This document shows, piece after piece, positions 1 through 5,009 of a stretch of DNA of 6,785 nt; position 1 is the stretch's first letter, and each line of letters begins with the position of its first letter. Below the pieces are notes generated by a model that was not told the DNA's origin, ran no database searches, and was given only the letters and a program-made list of their open reading frames with translations. A program made the translations under genes and the position numbers. The stretch is from an uncultured Elusimicrobiales bacterium (lineage in GTDB: Bacteria; Elusimicrobiota; Elusimicrobia; Elusimicrobiales; Elusimicrobiaceae), in assembly GCA_905235355.1 (NCBI GenBank), contig CAJOLM010000058.1, forward strand, positions 1 to 6,785, given 5' to 3'.

Positions 1-30
1 TCTTTATCGGGAATCCCAACCTTATTTAAA

Positions 31-558
31 ATGAAAGCGGCTGAGACCCCCGATACCAACGCTCGGGGGTGGCACCACGCGTTTACGCTCATTGAATTAC
101 TTGTCGTTGTCCTCATTATCGGCATACTGTCCGCTATTGCGCTGCCGCAATATCAAAGGGCAGTAGAAAAAGCTCGGGCAGCAGAAGCGTTTGTCATAAT
201 ACGTGCCATTGCTGATGCTAACCGTCGGTATTACTTGGCAAACGGAGAATATACGTGGAGTCTAACAGATTTAGATATTGAAGTGCCGGGAGACAGCATA
301 ATAGATTCGGGAGAAATGGATCGCAACCAGACCAAATATTTTTTATATGGGGCTCGTAGTTCCAGCAAGGATGATACAAGCGGTATTATTGCCTTAGCCA
401 GCAGACTGCCTGTCCGGCAAGTATATGCCCTAGCGATTTTTTCTTCATCAGATGCGGTTTATTGCAAAGGCTATAGTGAAAAAGGGTTTTCCTTATGCCG
501 TATGTTGGGAGTAAAAGAATCCGTCTACAATAATAACTACAATCCCATTGATCTATAA
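31..558 (+). CDS. Type IV pilin / pseudopilin (prepilin-type N-terminal methylation domain)
   Basis: Predicted 175-residue prepilin, a subunit of a type IV pilus or type II secretion pseudopilus. Residues 18-23 are FTLIEL, the mature N-terminus with Glu22 at mature position +5, followed by a hydrophobic assembly helix (about 20-38) and the ALPQYQRAVEKARAAEAF segment common in Elusimicrobiota pilins. A prepilin peptidase should cut between Ala17 and Phe18; Ala at -1 is less usual than Gly. Cys145 and Cys156 may form the C-terminal disulfide loop typical of major pilins. The leader is long (17 residues), and a perfect DNA hairpin at 46-70 encodes part of it. The start is uncertain: no Shine-Dalgarno sequence precedes ATG 31, and the frame stays open to the window edge. 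Codons 1-10 could be downstream of a start outside the window. Whether it is a major or minor pilin cannot be decided here. Confidence 0.9.
   Translation: MKAAETPDTNARGWHHAFTLIELLVVVLIIGILSAIALPQYQRAVEKARAAEAFVIIRAIADANRRYYLANGEYTWSLTDLDIEVPGDSIIDSGEMDRNQTKYFLYGARSSSKDDTSGIIALASRLPVRQVYALAIFSSSDAVYCKGYSEKGFSLCRMLGVKESVYNNNYNPIDL
46..70. repeat. Perfect 8-bp inverted repeat inside the pilin leader
   Basis: ACCCCCGA at 46-53 is the exact reverse complement of TCGGGGGT at 63-70, with a 9-base loop (54-62). It lies within the coding sequence for the pilin leader (residues 6-14). Its arms and the following TGG resemble the hairpin at 3914-3947: read in the same frame, both give a (T/I)-P-(D/E)...R-G-W pattern. 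This suggests a dispersed hairpin element, one copy of which has been captured into a reading frame. The relationship rests on two copies only. Confidence 0.6.
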
Positions 559-606
559 CGAGAAGTGGTTGCGACCGGATTTTCTTGTAGCATTTAGGCG
601 AAGGAC

Positions 607-635
607 TTGCTGGCAGGGTGTATATTTTTTATACT
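607..635 (+). promoter_or_regulatory. Candidate sigma-70 promoter of the GDPD gene
   Basis: TTGCTG at 607-612 and TATACT at 630-635 are separated by 17 bases. The -10 box matches TATAAT at five of six positions, the -35 box at three of six. Transcription would start near 642, which is the A of the preferred ATG, so the mRNA could be leaderless. Confidence 0.4.
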
Positions 636-641
636 ACAAAT

Positions 642-1313
642 ATGATTTACTTTGCACACCGCGGAGCTAATACACTTGCCCCAGCCAATTCTATAGCTGC
701 CTTTCAAACGGCGCGCGGGCAGGGTGCCACGCAGTATGAACTGGACGTCCACCTCACGCGCGACGGACGCTTGGTCGTCCGGCATGACTACACGTTGGGC
801 AATACCACGCGTCCACTGTCCGAATTTACCTATGCGCAGCTGCAGGAGTTTTGCGCGCAGCAAAAAATTCCCTGTCCGCCACTGCTGGAAGAAATTTTTC
901 CGCAGGTGCGTCCGGCACTGGCGCTGCTGAATATTGAAATTAAAAATGATGACAATGTGTATCCGGGTATTGAACAGGTGTTGCTTACATGCTTGGCGGC
1001 CCACGCAAAAGATTTATCAGACAAAATACTCATTTCCAGTTTTGATTATCCTACCTTGCAGCGGGTGCGTGATTTAGACGCGCATATTAAAATAGGGCTT
1101 TTAACCCGTGCTTTTGACCCGCAACAGCCGCGCGCTTTACAAGCATATAGCGTGCACATGAAACATACGCGCATTACGCCGGAAATTATACAAACTTGCC
1201 ATGCGGAAGGCCGGAACGTATTTGTCTATACAGTAAACGATACCGCGCTGGCAAGGCAGCTAGAAGATATGGGAGTGGACGGTATTTTTACAGATGATAT
1301 AACACTTTTCTAA
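642..1313 (+). CDS. Glycerophosphodiester phosphodiesterase family protein
   Basis: A 223-residue GDPD-family TIM-barrel enzyme that hydrolyses glycerophosphodiesters to sn-glycerol 3-phosphate and an alcohol, probably in the cytoplasm because no signal peptide is seen (UgpQ-like rather than periplasmic GlpQ). Family motifs are in order: HRG at 6-8 (catalytic His6, Arg7), ELD at 33-35 (metal ligands Glu33, Asp35), DG at 41-42 with RHD at 47-49 (second catalytic His48), NIEIK at 97-101 (metal ligand Glu99), and a C-terminal YTVND...GVDGIFTDD signature. The usual PENT sequence after HRG is PANS here (Glu to Ala). The start was set at ATG 642 because family members begin a few residues before HRG. 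An upstream GTG at 618 has AAGGA at 601-605 but with long spacing, and would add eight unlikely residues. Nothing links it functionally to the upstream pilin. Substrate is unknown. Confidence 0.92.
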   Translation: MIYFAHRGANTLAPANSIAAFQTARGQGATQYELDVHLTRDGRLVVRHDYTLGNTTRPLSEFTYAQLQEFCAQQKIPCPPLLEEIFPQVRPALALLNIEIKNDDNVYPGIEQVLLTCLAAHAKDLSDKILISSFDYPTLQRVRDLDAHIKIGLLTRAFDPQQPRALQAYSVHMKHTRITPEIIQTCHAEGRNVFVYTVNDTALARQLEDMGVDGIFTDDITLF

Positions 1314-1328
1314 TAGGTTATCAGACAC

Positions 1329-1362
1329 AAAAAACCCCTGCTAATGTAAGCAGGGGTTTTTA
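1329..1362. terminator. Bidirectional rho-independent terminator
   Basis: A 13-bp perfect stem (1330-1342 with 1349-1361; core CCCCTGCT/AGCAGGGG) has a 6-base loop and runs of T on the 3' side in both directions. It lies between the ends of two convergent genes, the GDPD on the plus strand and the Ser-rich lipoprotein on the minus strand, and can serve both. Confidence 0.93.
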
Positions 1363-1373
1363 ATTAGCATTTA

Positions 1374-1817
1374 TTAATAATCGTAATCGTCGTAATAACT
1401 GGAAGACGAGTAAGAGGAAGAAGACGAAGAAGATGATTGGCTTGTTTCTTCCGGTTGATTGGCATAATATTCTTCCGGGGAATAGCGTTTGGGCTTTTCC
1501 CACAAGCGTTTGGTTTTCTTGTAATCGCGGTCTGTAGCGGTATCGGGCACTAAAGGGCGTACGCGATCGTCAAAGAAATAGACGTTTTTGTTGGTTTCGG
1601 GTTGAATCTCAATTAAATAATTAGATTCTATGCTGGGCTTGGCTTCGCGGCGTTCTACCTGGGCGGTAGTGGCCAAATCGTCCAAATAATCCTGCTCGGT
1701 CAAATAAATCTTACGTTGATACGTGTTGTCTTTATTGGTATCGTTGCGGGTAGAGTGACACGCCGCCAAGCTTGCCACACATCCTACTAAAATAGCAAAG
1801 CAAAATAAATTTTTCAT
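1374..1817 (-). CDS. Small lipoprotein with Ser-rich and Tyr/Asp tail, function unknown
   Basis: A 147-residue putative lipoprotein. The N-terminus (MKN, a hydrophobic stretch at 4-17, then the lipobox LAAC with Cys20) predicts export by Sec and lipidation after signal peptidase II cleavage. The residue after Cys20 is His, so outer-membrane sorting is possible but not shown. The mature part is hydrophilic and charged, with many Tyr residues. Positions 128-140 are eight Ser, Tyr, four Ser, and the last seven residues are only Tyr and Asp. The start is firm: AAGGAG lies a few bases upstream of ATG 1817. The ATG overlaps the folD stop as ATGA (1817-1814), and the ribosome binding site sits inside the last folD codons, so translation is probably coupled. 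No family is recognised. Confidence 0.85.
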   Translation of the reverse strand: MKNLFCFAILVGCVASLAACHSTRNDTNKDNTYQRKIYLTEQDYLDDLATTAQVERREAKPSIESNYLIEIQPETNKNVYFFDDRVRPLVPDTATDRDYKKTKRLWEKPKRYSPEEYYANQPEETSQSSSSSSSSYSSSSYYDDYDY

Positions 1818-2692
1818 AAGCTCTCCTTAATTTTCTTCTCTCCTGATAATATAATGTTTTCCAGTAAACACGCAAGTGTGACAGGACCGACTCCCCCGGG
1901 TACCGGGGAAACGCGGCAGCCTGCAGCCAGCAGGGCTTGCGTGTCAGCATCTCCGCAGAGATGGTCTTGCTTGTCCAAATTCGTAGCGATATCTATAAGG
2001 GTACTTCCGGCCGGTACATTACCTATATGCAATAATCCCGCATGTCCGGCTGCACTGCAAATCAGTTGTGCCCCTTGCAGGGAAACAGCCAAATCCCGCG
2101 TGCGGGTATGGCAAATTTTCACGGTTGCATTGCGGCAGGTAAGCAGGTGCGCCAACGGTTTTCCAACAGTAGGAGACCGCCCGATTACAACCGTTTCCAA
2201 CCCTTCCGGATTGATGTGGTGGGCATCTAATAAACGGATTACCGCCCAGGCCGTGCACGGCACAAAGGTAGGCAGTGCTTGCACATCTTGCCAGGTTTTA
2301 CACAGAAATAAATTGCCCATAGAGGTATTAGACATACCGTCTATATCTTTTTCCGCAGCGATAAAACGGGTAAAGCCGCTTTGTGCGAGCGCGTCGGGCA
2401 GCGGGCGCGGGATTAAAATAGCATCTATGTTTTTATCCGCGGATGCCTGGCGCAGCAAATCCAAAAACTCTGCTACGGGGGTGCGGGCATTTACTTCGCG
2501 CACCGTGACCGAGATGCCTAATTTTTCGGCAGCGGCGGCTTCTTTTTTCAAATAGACATAGGCGCCGTAGTCGTCTGTAGAACCGACAGCGAAAAGCGAA
2601 ATAGGACGGCCCAATTTTTGTGCCACTGCCTGGGCGCGCTCCTGCAAGGGGGCACGGATAGCGGCGGCTAATTCTTTTCCGGATAAAATCAT
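1814..2692 (-). CDS. folD: FolD-type methylenetetrahydrofolate dehydrogenase/cyclohydrolase, divergent active site
   Basis: A 292-residue cytoplasmic enzyme of one-carbon metabolism. The family converts 5,10-methylene-THF to 5,10-methenyl-THF with NADP and then to 10-formyl-THF. The catalytic N-terminal domain (about 1-120) has YVYLKK at 45-50, which should hold the catalytic Tyr and Lys (alignment is ambiguous by one or two residues), and KDIDG at 115-119 with the conserved Asp118. The nucleotide-binding domain has GRSPTVGKP at 171-179, NATVKICHTRT at 188-198 and the signature PVPGGVGPVT at 263-272. Oddities are Pro95-Arg96 where E. coli has Gln98-Leu99 (VQLPLP), MSN after DIDG in place of the usual FHP, and PCTAW instead of PCTPxG. 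Loss of the catalytic Gln suggests reduced or absent cyclohydrolase activity (inference). No clear ribosome binding site precedes ATG 2692. It overlaps the downstream lipoprotein by four bases. Confidence 0.9.
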   Translation of the reverse strand: MILSGKELAAAIRAPLQERAQAVAQKLGRPISLFAVGSTDDYGAYVYLKKEAAAAEKLGISVTVREVNARTPVAEFLDLLRQASADKNIDAILIPRPLPDALAQSGFTRFIAAEKDIDGMSNTSMGNLFLCKTWQDVQALPTFVPCTAWAVIRLLDAHHINPEGLETVVIGRSPTVGKPLAHLLTCRNATVKICHTRTRDLAVSLQGAQLICSAAGHAGLLHIGNVPAGSTLIDIATNLDKQDHLCGDADTQALLAAGCRVSPVPGGVGPVTLACLLENIILSGEKKIKESL

Positions 2693-2714
2693 ACATATAT
2701 GATATCAAATTCCG

Positions 2715-2778
2715 CAGATATGCGCGGGAGTGGTCTTGTCAAATAGGTCTTGACTCTATTTTTGGCTTTTTGATACAT
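2715..2778. promoter_or_regulatory. Divergent promoter region between folD and the Cys-rich secreted protein
   Basis: A perfect minus-strand -35 box TTGACA (2742-2737) and a plus-strand TTGACT (2750-2755) stand back to back, seven bases apart, forming the inverted repeat GTCAA/TTGAC. GGTCTTG also occurs as a direct repeat at 2732-2738 and 2746-2752. The -10 boxes are weak: TATCTG (2720-2715) for folD with a 16-base spacer, and GATACA (2772-2777) for the plus-strand gene. An alternative plus-strand pair is TTGGCT 2762-2767 with TATATG 2785-2790. Confidence 0.4.
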
Positions 2779-2807
2779 TTTGTATATATGGAAAAAAGAG
2801 GGTAATT

Positions 2808-3704
2808 ATGAAAAAACATATATGTATGATTTTTGTCTTATTTGCGGTCAGCCTCATCAGTAAGGCTGAAACGGTAGATGCTGTGTATTTTAACCCATCC
2901 CGCTTGGGGCGCTATGAGATGCTTAAAATTAGCGATACACTAACGGCTGCGGGGGACATACAGGCTGGTTCTATGTCTATACAAACCGGGAATAAGGCCA
3001 CCATAACCGCCGATAGTTATACAATTAAGACAATTAATGCAAGCGGATCTATTAGTATGCCAAACACAGAATTTATTGCAAACCGAATGAGTGTCTTACG
3101 GGGTGGAAAAGCGACGTTTGGGAAGGAGGATAGTGTGTCTTCTATTGACGACCTGTACGATACTGAGTTCATAAAAACAGGTACATTAGATGCAGTAAGG
3201 GTAGGGATGTATATTACTGGTGACAAAAGCGTATCTGATTTAGATGGAAAGAAGCCGCTGGCGTTACGGTTAGGCACAAACAATATCCCTGTACCGCCGA
3301 GTGAATGTACGAACCTTCAATTTGTAGAAAGAAAGGCTGACGATGGTAAAAAGTATAAAGTATTGGCATGTACAAATTCTGCGGCGTGTACTGGCACCAA
3401 ACCTGCGACCACCCGAGAAGGCCCTGAGGGTTCGTATTGCGAGCAGTCGCGTACCGTAACGTGTAATACGACAACGGGAAAATGGACGACGGGTGATTGG
3501 AGGGGATCTAATAACCCTTGTTATTACTGGGCATTGGGAGAAACAGTGTCAGCTGAGGGTTATTGGTGTACAGAAGGATATGATCAGTGTGGGACAACAA
3601 GCTGTAATTTGTCTACGTTTGGCCGCTTCTGTCACAAGGCTGTTGGAACGTATGACAATTGTACGATAGAAACATGGGAATGCCGGGTCCATAGGTGGCA
3701 ATGA
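2808..3704 (+). CDS. Secreted Cys-rich protein with repetitive beta-rich N-terminal region, function unknown
   Basis: A 298-residue protein with a Sec signal peptide: MKKH, a hydrophobic core at 6-17, and likely cleavage after SKA (Ala20). Residues about 38-140 are rich in Thr, Ser, Ile and Gly, with short alternating strands and recurring TADS/TGNK-like turns, as in beta-solenoid proteins (inferred from composition only). Residues 165-298 hold 12 cysteines (167, 188, 194, 211, 219, 238, 254, 261, 266, 275, 285, 292), an even number consistent with six disulfides in an exported domain, plus many Trp, Tyr and Asn. There is no lipobox, prepilin motif or membrane anchor after the signal. The start is firm, with GAGGG at 2798-2802 five bases before the ATG. 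The gene stands alone, divergent from folD, followed by a large palindrome, and looks more A+T-rich than its neighbours, which may indicate acquisition or rapid change. An adhesin or pilus-associated surface protein is possible but unproven. Confidence 0.85.
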   Translation: MKKHICMIFVLFAVSLISKAETVDAVYFNPSRLGRYEMLKISDTLTAAGDIQAGSMSIQTGNKATITADSYTIKTINASGSISMPNTEFIANRMSVLRGGKATFGKEDSVSSIDDLYDTEFIKTGTLDAVRVGMYITGDKSVSDLDGKKPLALRLGTNNIPVPPSECTNLQFVERKADDGKKYKVLACTNSAACTGTKPATTREGPEGSYCEQSRTVTCNTTTGKWTTGDWRGSNNPCYYWALGETVSAEGYWCTEGYDQCGTTSCNLSTFGRFCHKAVGTYDNCTIETWECRVHRWQ

Positions 3705-3708
3705 TTAA

Positions 3709-3769
3709 CCTGTAACTATATAAACTGCCACGGGTGGGAACCCATGGCAGTTTATGAGTACCTTACAGG
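3709..3769. repeat. Compound palindrome after the Cys-rich gene (possible terminator or structured RNA)
   Basis: CCTGTAA (3709-3715) pairs with TTACAGG (3763-3769). Inside this, ATAAACTGCCA (3720-3730) pairs exactly with TGGCAGTTTAT (3745-3755). After one C-A mismatch, GGGT (3732-3735) pairs with ACCC (3740-3743), closed by a GGGA loop that fits the GNRA tetraloop pattern. The structure starts four bases after the stop codon. No T-run follows, so it is not a standard rho-independent terminator. Confidence 0.7.
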
Positions 3770-3772
3770 ACA

Positions 3773-3792
3773 CCCCAGGCGGGAGCTCGGGG
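3773..3792. repeat. Degenerate GC-rich hairpin, possible relative of the 46-70 and 3914-3947 hairpins
   Basis: CCCC (3773-3776) pairs with GGGG (3789-3792). After an A-C mismatch and a G-T wobble, GC (3779-3780) pairs with GC (3785-3786) around a GGGA loop. The right arm shares GCTCGGGG with positions 61-68. The pairing is imperfect, so kinship with the other two hairpins is only suggested. Confidence 0.3.
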
Positions 3793-3823
3793 AGTTTCAC
3801 TTTGATATATAAAAATAAGTGTC

Positions 3824-3847
3824 ATTCTCAAGGTTGTAGTTGAGAAT
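3824..3847. repeat. Perfect 8-bp inverted repeat in the non-coding stretch
   Basis: ATTCTCAA (3824-3831) and TTGAGAAT (3840-3847) are exact reverse complements around an 8-base loop. It is A+T-rich and not followed by a T-run. It could be an operator or an RNA hairpin; nothing in the sequence decides between these. Confidence 0.45.
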
Positions 3848-3913
3848 CTTCCGCAAATTGTGGTGTATTAAACAAAGAAAAACCTTATCTATAAACAGCC
3901 AAATAAGCGGGAG

Positions 3914-3947
3914 ATCCCCGAACCTTGCGGGCCGCAACTTCGGGGAT
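3914..3947. repeat. GC-rich hairpin upstream of the yacL promoter, similar to the pilin-leader hairpin
   Basis: ATCCCCGAA (3914-3922) pairs exactly with TTCGGGGAT (3939-3947). TTGCG (3925-3929) then pairs with CGCAA (3933-3937), leaving a CC/C internal loop and a 3-base apical loop. The outer arms and the following TGG match the 46-70 hairpin (A-Y-CCCCGA ... TCGGGG-R-TGG). It occupies the -35 area of the promoter at 3947-3955. Confidence 0.6.
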
Positions 3948-3955
3948 GGTATAAT
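3947..3955 (+). promoter_or_regulatory. Extended -10 promoter for the yacL-ispDF-cysS operon
   Basis: TGGTATAAT is a perfect TGn-TATAAT extended -10 element (TATAAT at 3950-3955). No good -35 box is present, as expected for extended -10 promoters; a GC hairpin fills that place. The predicted start near 3962 gives a leader of about 100 bases. A weaker extended -10, TGaTAAAAT at 4000-4008, could give a shorter leader. Confidence 0.6.
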
Positions 3956-4027
3956 GAGACTGCCCGCTACAAGCCGTATAGTACAAATCCGGCGCGAAAT
4001 GATAAAATATAAGAGTAGTTTATTTAG

Positions 4028-4048
4028 GGCCTTTTGGGGAAAAGGGCC
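4028..4048 (+). promoter_or_regulatory. Hairpin immediately before the yacL ribosome binding site
   Basis: GGCCTTTT (4028-4035) pairs with AAAAGG and GCC (4040-4048, one bulged G) around a GGGG loop. The stem ends two bases before the strong ribosome binding site AGGAGG at 4051-4056, which is four bases before ATG 4061. Such a hairpin can affect ribosome access or mRNA stability; no regulation is proven. Confidence 0.4.
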
Positions 4049-4060
4049 ACAGGAGGGCAT

Positions 4061-5008
4061 ATGCCTATTTGGATTTTCCGTATTTCTACGCTGATTGCGT
4101 TTCCGTTTTTAACGTATGATTTTATCAACAAAGAACCGCTGTCTTTGGCGGCGGGGCTTTTGTGCGCGCTGATTGTAATTATTGCAGAGGCGGTGTTTAA
4201 ACGCCTGCGCCTGATTAAAATTATGATTGCGTGCTCAGGCTTTTTACTCGGCTGGCTGCTGTTTATTTTTACCGAATATGCCGTGCAAAATTTCGGCGGT
4301 ACCGGCGCGCCTGCCTGGTGGGTTGCAAACAGTAAATATGTAGAAATCGGATTTATTGTTTTTGGAGTGCTGGCGTGTTTGTTTAAATCGCGTGATTTGG
4401 AAGGCCTTTCTTACAAGGGCCGCCACCTCAAAGTGGTAGATGCCAGTGCCTTAATGGATGGGCGCATTGTAGACCTGTGCGAAATTAATTTCCTGCCCGG
4501 TATCATTGTGCTGCCGGTGTTTGTATTGGAACAGTTGAACAAAATGGCCGCTTCCAAAGACGCGTTGGAGCGCGCCAAAGGCCGCCGCGGTTTGGATGTG
4601 GCTACCCGCTTGCAAGAACTAAAAGATGTGACGGTGCGTATGACATCTAAAACCCCTAAAGCCGAAGACGATACAGAGCGCGTGGTCAAACTGGCCAAAA
4701 GCTTTGATGCAGAAGTGGTAACACTGGATTTCAATATCAATAAAATCGGTGCTTTGTATGATGTGGTGGTACTCAATATCGCAGACCTGGCTACCGCGCT
4801 TAAACCGGTGGTGTTACCGGGTGAGAGCATGTCTTTATTCATCATGAAAGAAGGCAAAGAAAAAGACCAGGGAGTGGGATATTTAGACGACGGTACTATT
4901 GTGGTGGTGGAAGAAGGCCGCCGCCATATTGGCAAACGCACCGAAGTAGCGGTATATTCCATTTTGCAAACGTCGTCCGGCCGCATGATTTTTGCCCGAA
5001 CAAAATAA
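4061..5008 (+). CDS. yacL: Membrane-anchored PIN-TRAM domain protein (YacL family)
   Basis: A 315-residue YacL-type protein. Hydrophobic segments at about 6-20, 28-43, 53-71 and 92-107 predict four membrane helices. A cytoplasmic PIN nuclease-like domain follows (about 122-245), with the acidic residues expected for metal binding: Asp127 in VVDAS, Asp133 in MDGR, Glu157 in FVLEQL, Asp203/Asp204, and Asp223 in TLDFN. The family-typical RGRRGLD-like segment appears as KGRRGLDV (173-180). The C-terminal TRAM domain (about 250-312) carries KPVVLPGE, YLDDGT, GRRHIG and SGRMIFA and probably binds RNA. A ribonuclease role is likely from family knowledge, but the substrate is not established. ATG 4061 was chosen for the strong AGGAGG four bases upstream; a TTG at 4034 would lie within the leader hairpin. 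It is the first gene of the operon, and ispDF starts one base after its stop. Confidence 0.93.
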   Translation: MPIWIFRISTLIAFPFLTYDFINKEPLSLAAGLLCALIVIIAEAVFKRLRLIKIMIACSGFLLGWLLFIFTEYAVQNFGGTGAPAWWVANSKYVEIGFIVFGVLACLFKSRDLEGLSYKGRHLKVVDASALMDGRIVDLCEINFLPGIIVLPVFVLEQLNKMAASKDALERAKGRRGLDVATRLQELKDVTVRMTSKTPKAEDDTERVVKLAKSFDAEVVTLDFNINKIGALYDVVVLNIADLATALKPVVLPGESMSLFIMKEGKEKDQGVGYLDDGTIVVVEEGRRHIGKRTEVAVYSILQTSSGRMIFARTK

Positions 5009-5009
5009 T

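Larger units (their letters stand above)
3705..4060. other. 356-base intergenic stretch without a gene
   Basis: I find no credible gene here. The open frames in it (for example 3840-4094 plus, 3797-4060 minus) run through the hairpins, lack ribosome binding sites and have no recognisable protein pattern. The content is a series of inverted repeats (3709-3769, 3773-3792, 3824-3847, 3914-3947, 4028-4048), a promoter at 3947-3955, a second promoter-like site TGaTAAAAT at 4000-4008, and the 5' leader of yacL. Confidence 0.7.

Noticed and set aside
594..1004. Minus-strand open frame (136 codons) opposite the GDPD gene
   Set aside because: Antisense to the HRG and metal-binding motifs; no ribosome binding site or domain.
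1400..1440. Simple-sequence repeat suggesting phase variation in the lipoprotein
   Set aside because: The Ser tract uses several different codons and has no long homopolymer or exact short tandem repeat, so slippage switching is unlikely.
1854..2555. Long plus-strand open frame (233 codons) antisense to folD
   Set aside because: It lies wholly opposite a clear folD, has no ribosome binding site or recognisable domain, and its composition looks like a reverse-strand shadow.
3709..3769. Integron attC site
   Set aside because: The palindrome lacks the paired RYYYAAC and GTTRRRY core boxes, and no integrase or cassette series is present.
3705..4060. Riboswitch or tRNA-like element upstream of the yacL-ispDF-cysS operon (for example a T-box before cysS)
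   Set aside because: No T-box sequence (TGGNACCGCG), no terminator/antiterminator pair and no cloverleaf were seen; only separate simple hairpins.
3840..4094. Plus-strand open frame of 84 codons in the intergenic stretch
   Set aside because: Runs through two hairpins and over the yacL ribosome binding site, starts without a Shine-Dalgarno sequence and resembles no protein.
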